A stretch of DNA of 5,449 bases. It comes from Spirochaetes bacterium RIFOXYC1_FULL_54_7 (GTDB lineage: Bacteria; Spirochaetota; Spirochaetia; Treponematales; UBA12059). The DNA is taken from positions 6,283 through 11,731 of the forward strand of contig MIBM01000099.1 of assembly GCA_001830645.1 (NCBI GenBank). Direction: 5' to 3'. Shown piece after piece: positions 1-5,219 of this stretch; the first letter of the stretch is position 1, and each line of letters begins with the position of its first letter. The notes under the pieces were generated by a model. It did no database searches. It saw nothing but the letters and a program-made list of their open reading frames with translations, and was not told the origin of the DNA. The translations under genes were made by a program, and so were the position numbers.

Positions 1-60
1 ACGTCTCCTCTTTCAGGCGTTCCATTTTCAAGAATTCTGTTTCCAGCTATTCCGTTTTCA
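1..60 (-). repeat. degenerate 15-bp tandem repeat (four units, possibly a decayed fifth)
   Basis: Read on the minus strand, positions 60 to 1 split into four exact 15-base units: TGAAAACGGAATAGC, TGGAAACAGAATTCT, TGAAAATGGAACGCC and TGAAAGAGGAGACGT. Units 1 and 3 agree at 11 of 15 positions and units 1 and 2 at 10 of 15; the last unit matches mainly at its start. The preceding bases 75-61 match unit 1 at 8 of 15. The array begins at the stop codon of the GrpE-like gene and ends in the Shine-Dalgarno site of the next gene, so it fills the spacer. One frame through it stays open and would encode five-residue repeats (ENGIA, GNRIL, ENGTP), which leaves a coding role possible. Confidence 0.45.
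5..10 (-). promoter_or_regulatory. Shine-Dalgarno site for a gene starting just off the left edge
   Basis: On the minus strand the last bases of the window read AAAGAGGAGACGT. GAGGAG is a strong Shine-Dalgarno core lying four bases from the edge, so a start codon one to five bases outside the window would have ideal spacing. This gene would follow the GrpE-like gene in the same operon. Alternative starts inside the window are an ATG at 25-23 (reading MERLKEET) and an ATG at 89-87 (reading MPKLPLHEIP), both open to the edge, but neither has a good ribosome binding site. By context the product may be an Hsp70-like protein; this is inference. Confidence 0.45.
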
Positions 61-543
61 GGTATTTCGTGCAACGGTAACTTTGGCATATCTTAGTACC
101 AGATCTCCCAATACCCAGCCTTGCTGGACAAGCTGTGCAATGGTACCTTCGGGCAGACCAGTACCGGATTCAGTCCCGATTGCTTCGTGCACGGCTGGAT
201 CGAAGGGGTCGCCGACCTTAGCCAAAGCCTTGAAACCACCGGTCCCGAGCAGTTCATGCAACTTGCCACGGAACAGATCCAGTCCTTTTAGCCAGGATTC
301 TTCACCGCCAGAGGCAATGGCCTCGCGGACAGCTTCCAGGCCATCAAGAATTGGCACCAGATGTTTGAAGAACTCCGTCTCCGGCACGACAAGTCCTGGG
401 GCCTTCATGCTGGTCTCATGGACGCTGTTCCCAGCCGGTACGGGACTGGAGCTTCCGGTAATGGCCGGAATATCCTGGGCGGGGGGTGTTCCCCCGGATA
501 GTGCATACGGGCTGATGATGAATGGGAAACGTTGTCGTTTCAA
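58..543 (-). CDS. grpE: GrpE-family nucleotide exchange factor (divergent, short N-terminus)
   Basis: GrpE proteins are cytosolic dimers that release ADP from Hsp70 (DnaK). The family signature is clear in the C-terminal two thirds. Residues 58-76 hold FFKHLVPILDGLEAV, matching the four-helix bundle motif LLPVLDNLERA. Residues 111-122 hold GDPFDPAVHEAI, and residues 131-158 hold PEGTI, QQGWVLGDLVLRYAKVTVA, the beta-wing that contacts the Hsp70 ATPase lobe. The start is uncertain. I favour TTG at 543-541, which overlaps the stop of the J-like gene as TTGA and gives 161 residues; ATG at 408-406 would give 116. The frame is open further upstream to 648, but that stretch lies inside the J-like gene. 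Residues 1-50 are rich in Pro, Gly and Ser, with no heptad pattern, so the long dimerising coiled coil of standard GrpE (about 190-200 residues) is missing. Family assignment is firm; a role with a non-DnaK Hsp70 partner is inferred. Confidence 0.8.
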   Translation of the reverse strand: MKRQRFPFIISPYALSGGTPPAQDIPAITGSSSPVPAGNSVHETSMKAPGLVVPETEFFKHLVPILDGLEAVREAIASGGEESWLKGLDLFRGKLHELLGTGGFKALAKVGDPFDPAVHEAIGTESGTGLPEGTIAQLVQQGWVLGDLVLRYAKVTVARNT

Positions 544-941
544 GACAGTTCCCGTACCGCGTTGTCGATATCCTGGAAGCGCACCGAAAAATCCCCATTG
601 TACACGTCGGATGAAGCACACAGCAGCATGGTAATACGTTTCCGGCATAGGCAGTTCAAATCTACTGGCTGTTGCAGTCCAGCTTCCAGGCCGGATGTCC
701 TTAGGAACAGGGTCAGGTCCATCTTTTTACGGGCTTCGGCATCCTTGAGCAGACCATAAGCCTGCCTGATCCGCCTGAAACCCTCAGGATCACGCTCGGG
801 AGGGAATTCACGCACCTTGAGCAGGTAGGCTTTGCGGATGTCCTCCGGTGAGGCGCTTGGTTGAATGGCCAGTAGTTCGTATGGGGTGGATGGCACCTGG
901 TGTTGTGCTTCTGCACGGGAACGCTTTTTGGTTTGTTTCAT
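540..941 (-). CDS. J-domain-like co-chaperone lacking the HPD motif
   Basis: J domains bind Hsp70 and trigger its ATPase. Here residues 19-79 follow the J fold: helix I PYELLAI (20-26), helix II SPEDIRKAYLLKVREF (31-46), helix III EGFRRIRQAYGLL (53-65) and helix IV around EARKKMDLTLF (69-79). AYGLLKDAEARKKMD matches the usual AYEVLSDPEKRAxYD. The loop between helices II and III reads FPPERDP, so HPD is replaced by PPE and canonical ATPase stimulation is doubtful. Residues 1-13 are basic (KQTKKRSRAEAQ). The C-terminal 50 residues match nothing I recognise. The ATG at 941-939 is supported by GGAG at 951-948, six bases upstream. It starts 23 nt after the TPR gene stop and overlaps the GrpE-like gene by 4 nt, as expected for a coupled operon. 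The J-like fold is well supported; the function is inferred. Confidence 0.85.
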   Translation of the reverse strand: MKQTKKRSRAEAQHQVPSTPYELLAIQPSASPEDIRKAYLLKVREFPPERDPEGFRRIRQAYGLLKDAEARKKMDLTLFLRTSGLEAGLQQPVDLNCLCRKRITMLLCASSDVYNGDFSVRFQDIDNAVRELS

Positions 942-964
942 GGCCAGCTCCGTTTCATGGTAAA

Positions 965-3103
965 CTACGGCTTTTCCAGCAATATTCTGGACTGGCCGCG
1001 GGACCGTAGCTGCTTGAGCACATCTTTGAAATAAGCACTTGAAGTCTCATCACCCTTGCGCTTGGCTTGATCGATCATCGTTTCAACCGTTCGGATGGCC
1101 TCATCGCGCTCGCCGAGGCGGTTCAGGATCAGAAGATGCATGAAGTGATTTTCCAGGTCGTATGGCTGCTTCATCAATGGGGCGGACAGTTCTCTGGCCA
1201 GTCCTGGTTGGTCAAAGGTGTACAGCATATTGGCCAGATCGTATGGATGATGCCCTGCATGTAACGCACCAGTGATGAGGTTCCGCAGGGCATCCAGATC
1301 CTGTGCCTTTGCCAGGAAGGGAATGATTTTGTCGAACAGCAGATCAGCGGCATATTCACAGGTGCATCCGGCAATTTTCTGGAACATGCGCATGGCCTTG
1401 TCCATGTAGCCATCCTGATAAAATGCGTTGGCCAAGGTAGACTGCTCCCCATGGGATTCAGCCAGCTTCTCGGCTCTCGTGTATTCCTTTTCAGCTTTGG
1501 CACCATTCTGGGCCTTATCATGGAAAAAGCCGCGCAGATAGCGACCTGTGCTGGATTCATCAGCAGCCTTGCCGGACAAGCGCAACAGTTCCGCGGCTTC
1601 CTGCGGTTCATCATAGCGCTTCTCGAATGCCGCATTGATATACACCATTGCCATCAGCGAACCGTAGGTGCGTCGTATGGCTGGGAAACGTTGTAGCCAG
1701 TCCGTATACAGCGAAATGATTTCATCATTCTTTTCCAGCCTGACCATGGTGGAGACAACCAGCATAAAGTAGTCTTCATTTGCAGGGTGTTGATCCAGAA
1801 GCGAGCCGGCGCAGTGCAACAGTTCAGCAAGACGATCTTGTTTATCGTAGACCACTGTCAGCGCTTCAAGAGCTTCGGCGTCATCGGGAACCAGATCTAG
1901 TGCTTCCCGGAAGCAGGTCTCGGCATCATCAGCTTTTTCGGCCTTCAGGTAATTGTCGCCGATGTTTTTAAGGATGACCGCGTAGGCGGCACGGACTTCA
2001 GCCGGGGCATTGCGCTTTGGTTTTTTCTCCCGTCCAAGCAACAGTGCCCAGAGCTTGTTGGCCTCGGCGTAACGTTCCAGTTTCTGGCAGAGCAACGCAC
2101 GATTGTGGATCAATTCCGGGGTAGTCAAGGGAAGCTTTTCCAGATCGTCATACGCTGACTCCCAGCGTTCTTTGTCGATGTTGGCCAGTACGGACTGGAA
2201 TTGCATGGCATGCTGAATATCCCGAAGTGCCGGGGGTTCCAGCTGGAGCTGTCCCAGCAGTTGGATCAGATACGCGATTTCCTGGTGGTTCTGTTCCTTG
2301 AGCAGCAGTATGAGGTGGCTATCGATCAGCTCCAGCCCACCAGCGATACCTTTGCGCAACAGATTGCGTACTTTGATGTAGTTGCGGTTACGTATGGCAA
2401 GCAGCAATAATAGATAAGCGGTAATACTGGCATATAGCGGGTTTTTAAGGAGTGGGCTCAGAGCGGATTCATTGGTCTTGCTGCCATCAAGGATCGAAAA
2501 GACAGCCACGCCCAGGGTCTTCAAGGCTGGATCATTTATAGTCTCAAAAGACGGGTCAACCAGACAGCCTGGATCAGCCTTGTCTTGCCTTGACAGCAAC
2601 ACCGTCAATAGCATGGCAAGTTCCTGCCGGTCTGCAACCGGGCAGTCTCCAACGGATAATCCAGCAGGCAACTGCTCCGGCAACAGGAAACGGACCAGCA
2701 GTTCATGGAAGCCATCGCCAGCAGCCTGATAGCAAACCAGTGCCTCTTCCAGGCTGCCTTTTTTGATGTGAATGAGTGCCATGGCCCACAGACAGCGCTT
2801 CCGGTCATCCGGAAATCTGTCCATGGCTTCATCGAGTAGTTTTTTGGCTTGGCTACTGTTGCCTTGGACAAAAAAACAGGAAGCCGCACGGAACATCAAT
2901 TCGTTTTCCAACTGTGGATCAGCTTTTCCAGCGAACTTGTTGGCCCATTCCCGGTATACCGGCAAGGCTTGGACCCATTCGGCCCGTTCATAATGCCCTT
3001 TGAACTTGCGCAACAGATCTGCAGGCCCTGACTTCGGCTTACCAGCAGTACCGTGGAGGACGATGGATTTACCTTTTGCTGCAGTACGGGTTTTTCTGGA
3101 CAT
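965..3103 (-). CDS. large TPR-repeat protein of the chaperone operon
   Basis: This 712-residue protein has no signal peptide and is predicted cytosolic. Residues 1-27 form a basic tail (SRKTRTAAKGK, GKPKSG). The rest is almost all helical, with TPR-like helix pairs. The clearest is at 378-406, ILKNIGDNYLKAEKADDAET then CFREALDLVP, with the usual Gly, Tyr, Ala, Phe, Ala and Pro positions. Others are near 70-99 (FRAASCFFVQGNSSQAKKLL), 103-126, 331-356, 410-440, 520-548, 555-577 and 653-680. Residues 135-330 are Leu-rich and more degenerate (for example AYLLLLLAIRN at 229-239). TPR arrays bind peptides and often act as scaffolds in chaperone complexes, so a client or Hsp70 adaptor role is reasonable but inferred. 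It is the first gene of the leftward operon. ATG 3103-3101 has no clear Shine-Dalgarno; a possible -10 box lies close upstream, suggesting a very short leader. It shows no enzyme motif. Confidence 0.85.
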   Translation of the reverse strand: MSRKTRTAAKGKSIVLHGTAGKPKSGPADLLRKFKGHYERAEWVQALPVYREWANKFAGKADPQLENELMFRAASCFFVQGNSSQAKKLLDEAMDRFPDDRKRCLWAMALIHIKKGSLEEALVCYQAAGDGFHELLVRFLLPEQLPAGLSVGDCPVADRQELAMLLTVLLSRQDKADPGCLVDPSFETINDPALKTLGVAVFSILDGSKTNESALSPLLKNPLYASITAYLLLLLAIRNRNYIKVRNLLRKGIAGGLELIDSHLILLLKEQNHQEIAYLIQLLGQLQLEPPALRDIQHAMQFQSVLANIDKERWESAYDDLEKLPLTTPELIHNRALLCQKLERYAEANKLWALLLGREKKPKRNAPAEVRAAYAVILKNIGDNYLKAEKADDAETCFREALDLVPDDAEALEALTVVYDKQDRLAELLHCAGSLLDQHPANEDYFMLVVSTMVRLEKNDEIISLYTDWLQRFPAIRRTYGSLMAMVYINAAFEKRYDEPQEAAELLRLSGKAADESSTGRYLRGFFHDKAQNGAKAEKEYTRAEKLAESHGEQSTLANAFYQDGYMDKAMRMFQKIAGCTCEYAADLLFDKIIPFLAKAQDLDALRNLITGALHAGHHPYDLANMLYTFDQPGLARELSAPLMKQPYDLENHFMHLLILNRLGERDEAIRTVETMIDQAKRKGDETSSAYFKDVLKQLRSRGQSRILLEKP

Positions 3104-3320
3104 ACCGGGTTGATACTATAACATTGTGCTGATTTCCTCTAGTTCCCACGAATTGGCAAAATGATGGGGATGCAGCCCGTACCCTGACTGCGGGAGCCAG
3201 TAAGCATGGTGCCAGCAAGGATAGCGTCGACAGGGATGGCGCATGATGCTTGTGATTAACCCAAGGTTTTGCCCACTTCATGATGGAATTCCTACCGATA
3301 AATAGGCTATTCTAGGAATC
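3104..3320. other. divergent intergenic region
   Basis: These 217 bp separate the two divergent gene blocks and must hold promoters for both. The right end has a strong inverted repeat over the start of the rightward gene (listed separately). A looser inverted repeat pairs AGCATGGTGCCA near 3203-3214 with the GGCGCATGATGCT segment near 3238-3250, with mismatches. CCCG at 3176-3179 can also pair with CGGG at 3191-3194. I see no good sigma-70 -35/-10 pair for the rightward gene and no sigma-54 GG/GC element. A 70-codon minus-strand frame starting at 3281 crosses it but looks non-coding. Confidence 0.5.
3115..3120 (-). promoter_or_regulatory. possible -10 box for the leftward operon
   Basis: On the minus strand, TATAGT lies 11 bases upstream of the TPR gene start and differs from TATAAT at one position. 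It would place the transcript start within a few bases of the ATG, giving a nearly leaderless mRNA, which would fit the absence of a Shine-Dalgarno site. I find no convincing -35 box at 16-18 bp, so this is weak. Confidence 0.25.
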
Positions 3321-3325
3321 ATGAA
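3277..3325 (+). promoter_or_regulatory. inverted repeat enclosing the Shine-Dalgarno and start codon of the 583-residue gene
   Basis: TTCATGAT (3277-3284) is the exact reverse complement of ATCATGAA (3318-3325). Just inside, TCCTA (3290-3294) matches TAGGA (3313-3317). This gives 13 base pairs with a five-base bulge (GGAAT) on the left arm and an 18-base loop. The right arm contains the only Shine-Dalgarno-like AGGA (3314-3317) and the ATG (3321-3323), so in RNA both would be paired. The loop itself contains AATAG-G-CTATT (3301-3311), a short DNA palindrome. The element may be a translation-blocking hairpin or a protein-binding site; the pairing is seen, the function is inferred. Confidence 0.5.
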
Positions 3326-5072
3326 CAACTTCAATCCGGATAAGGCCCTCCCCGTCTGCAAGCGGGCCTCAGCCACCCTGGCAAAGCTCGAGAATTTCGT
3401 GTTCGACTGGGCAGAGGCTAAGGCCAAGCTGCCAAAAGAATTCGAACGTGCCCTGGTGCCGTACCGGGAGCTTGTCGGCAAACTGCCTGAGCAGTGGATT
3501 GGCATGGCCCAGGCCCAGTATGTGTTTGCGAAAACCTTCGGAGATCCAGCCATGCTGGCAAAGTTCAGCAAGCAGGCGCGGGCAGACCTGTCCGGCGATG
3601 GGGCCGGTTTTGTGGACAGCGCCCTGGAAGAGCCCTGGCGCTTCTCCCTCTTCAGCCTTGTAGATCATTTGGGCGGCGACTTCTACACCGTACGGGATCA
3701 TTTTACCGGGACTGAACTGGTGCTGAACTCGGCCTCGGTTACCAGGCTGCGCCACGAAGGCAAACGGCTCTTCTTTGCCTTGCTGTTTGCAAACCCGTTA
3801 TGCTGGCAGACCTACGGGATTGTAGGCTATTTCAAGGGACTGTCCCCGGTGGATATCTCCCAGTTTGCATCCCTGCTTGATGCTTCCCTGTATGAAGCCA
3901 GTGGTGCCGCGGCTGTGGCCCTGGCCAGGCCCGTCCCTTTCATGGTGCTCTACAATTACGCGGAAATCCCCATGGTCATGCACGGCAAGGAGCCCGTCCG
4001 CTTCTACACCAGCGAGGTTGCAGTAGCAGAGCCAAATAGCATAGTCCTCCCGGAGACCTATCCAGTTGAGGAGTCCCGGCTGGGTACTCCTGATGTGCTG
4101 CGTTTCAGGCTTGGCGGGGAAGATTTCTTTGAACATATCGATTTCTATCTGGATCTGGAGAACAAACAGGCCTTCTTATCTGCCCATACACTCGGGAACT
4201 ACCAGAAAGGCGTGAAACTCCTTGCGCCATACCTGAGCCTTCCCGAAGATCCGCAGTTTGATGTGGGAACCCTCATGTATACGATTCTGAAGGACCTTCT
4301 CGGCTTTGAACCGCGGGGTGAATGGTATGATTCCCACTTCACCGAAGAAGCCTCCCAGGAAGAGAAAGCCGAGCTGAAGAAGATCAATGCCGTCTTTGCC
4401 CGGATCAGCGATCTTAGAAACCACGGAGGGGAGATAGATGCCGATGCCCTGGCCGCACAGTTTGAGGTAGAACCCGAACTTATAAGGGAGTTACTGGCTT
4501 CGGTGAAGGATCCGGATGCGGCTTTTCCCATCACTCTTGACTATGGCATACCTGGCTACGCACCTCCTCCGCCGGCCACACGCCAGAAGATGCAGGGCAG
4601 CTTTGAATTCAATGATCTCATCTCGTTCAATACTGGCAAAGCCGTGCAGGAGCTGTATGCACGGACAAAGACGGACAGGGCCAATCTGCTGCACACCAAT
4701 AATGAAAATGCAGGAGCGGGCCTGGGTGAGTATCCTGGAATCCTGGATGGCATCTATGATGAGTTCTGGAACACCAATGACGCCACCATCATGAACTACA
4801 CCATGTACCTGCTGCGTGAAAACGGAACCAGGCCCCACCTGGCCAGGGACTACGCCGCCGAAGTACTGCGAATATTCCACCAGGTGCTGATACCCGATAC
4901 CGAGCTGGCCACCATCCAGAGTTTTACACGCCGGTATGCCCGGTTCATCCACGGCATGGTCATACCCGCCGGCCTTGCAGTAATGGATGGCCTGTACGAG
5001 ATCCGGGACATACGGCATGGGGCCTTTGCCATACGGGCGACAGAGTTCATGAGGGTCTGGCTGAAGTGGTGA
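3321..5072 (+). CDS. uncharacterised 583-residue cytosolic protein
   Basis: I do not recognise this protein. It is a long, uninterrupted frame with a sensible amino acid composition, no signal peptide and no clear membrane helix. Residues 1-90 look helical and carry KLPKEFERALVPYRELVGKL. Residues 105-170 look partly beta: SLVDHLGGDFYTVRDHFTG followed by TELVLNSASV and GKRLFFALLF. That pattern recalls small barrel segments (function linked to tG and a basic strand) found in some multidomain bacterial proteins, but the similarity is impressionistic. Residues 353-395 are helical, with a possible helix-turn-helix at DALAAQFEVEPELIRELL (375-392). A Pro-rich break (GYAPPPPAT, 412-420) precedes a C-terminal domain rich in aromatic residues (428-583; EFNDLISFNTGKAV, EFWNTNDATIMNYTMYLLRE, RRYARFIHG). 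ATG 3321 is preceded by AGGA three bases upstream, inside a hairpin. It is divergent from the chaperone operon; shared function is possible but unproven. Confidence 0.85.
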   Translation: MNNFNPDKALPVCKRASATLAKLENFVFDWAEAKAKLPKEFERALVPYRELVGKLPEQWIGMAQAQYVFAKTFGDPAMLAKFSKQARADLSGDGAGFVDSALEEPWRFSLFSLVDHLGGDFYTVRDHFTGTELVLNSASVTRLRHEGKRLFFALLFANPLCWQTYGIVGYFKGLSPVDISQFASLLDASLYEASGAAAVALARPVPFMVLYNYAEIPMVMHGKEPVRFYTSEVAVAEPNSIVLPETYPVEESRLGTPDVLRFRLGGEDFFEHIDFYLDLENKQAFLSAHTLGNYQKGVKLLAPYLSLPEDPQFDVGTLMYTILKDLLGFEPRGEWYDSHFTEEASQEEKAELKKINAVFARISDLRNHGGEIDADALAAQFEVEPELIRELLASVKDPDAAFPITLDYGIPGYAPPPPATRQKMQGSFEFNDLISFNTGKAVQELYARTKTDRANLLHTNNENAGAGLGEYPGILDGIYDEFWNTNDATIMNYTMYLLRENGTRPHLARDYAAEVLRIFHQVLIPDTELATIQSFTRRYARFIHGMVIPAGLAVMDGLYEIRDIRHGAFAIRATEFMRVWLKW

Positions 5073-5121
5073 GCTGAAAAAGACGCTGGGTTGGGAATTC
5101 CCACCAGTAGTTCTTTCAGCT
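5072..5121 (+). other. long imperfect stem-loop at the stop codon of the 583-residue gene
   Basis: The stem begins on the last base of the TGA stop. AGCTGAAA (5072-5079) pairs with TTTCAGCT (5114-5121). After a symmetric six-by-six internal loop, CTGG (5086-5089) pairs with CCAG (5104-5107). After a two-base bulge, TGGG (5092-5095) pairs with CCCA (5100-5103) around an AATT loop. That is 16 base pairs in 50 nt. No T-run follows, so it is not a textbook intrinsic terminator. It may protect the 3' end, assist factor-dependent termination or be a structured intergenic RNA. Confidence 0.5.
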
Positions 5122-5155
5122 GTACATAAACTCGCTTTGAGGGGGGAAGTCTGCA

Positions 5156-5183
5156 GGTGCCAGGAATTGGCTTTCCTGGCATC
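5156..5183 (+). other. perfect hairpin upstream of the last gene
   Basis: TGCCAGGAA (5158-5166) is the exact reverse complement of TTCCTGGCA (5173-5181), with a six-base loop TTGGCT. One G-T and one G-C pair extend it to 11 pairs. The following sequence is not T-rich on either strand, so it is unlikely to be a simple terminator. It sits just before the candidate -10 and ribosome binding site of the last gene, where an attenuator-like structure or an operator would be expected. Confidence 0.5.
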
Positions 5184-5187
5184 AACA

Positions 5188-5210
5188 CCGTTGTATACTT
5201 GCAACAACGG
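5188..5210 (+). promoter_or_regulatory. inverted repeat overlapping a -10-like box and the Shine-Dalgarno of the last gene
   Basis: CCGTTGT (5188-5194) is the exact reverse complement of ACAACGG (5204-5210), with a nine-base loop. The right arm includes the first two bases of the GGAGG Shine-Dalgarno (5209-5213). TATACT (5194-5199), a good -10 match, overlaps the left arm and loop; the best -35 at suitable spacing, TTTCCT (5172-5177), is poor. If transcription starts upstream, the repeat forms an RNA hairpin at the ribosome site. If it starts from TATACT, the repeat is a DNA operator over the promoter. Confidence 0.4.
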
Positions 5211-5219
5211 AGGACAGCC

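Noticed and set aside
481..495. G-run and C-run hairpin (G6, TGTT, C5) inside the GrpE-like gene as a slippage or phase-variation tract
   Set aside because: The runs are short, encode part of the Gly/Pro linker in an intact frame, and nothing shows variation.
83..634. 183-codon plus-strand frame opposite the GrpE-like gene
   Set aside because: It is Ser/Pro-rich shadow sequence; the opposite strand carries clear GrpE motifs.
544..648. N-terminal extension of the GrpE-like protein to the ATG at 648
   Set aside because: It would overlap the J-like gene by 109 bases, and its sequence (Cys, Trp, Tyr and Arg rich) looks like out-of-frame reading; the TTG in TTGA is more likely.
3069..3281. 70-codon minus-strand frame with a hydrophobic stretch upstream of the TPR gene
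   Set aside because: It has an AGGA eight bases before its ATG, but it overlaps the TPR start, is Ser/Pro/Arg/His rich without family features, and fills the divergent promoter region.
5081..5183. Intrinsic terminators after the 583-residue gene
   Set aside because: Two stable stems are present but neither is followed by a T-run, so I list them as structures rather than terminators.
4491..5207. 238-codon minus-strand frame
   Set aside because: It lies antisense to the end of the 583-residue gene and the structured gap, and its translation looks like a shadow with no recognisable motif.
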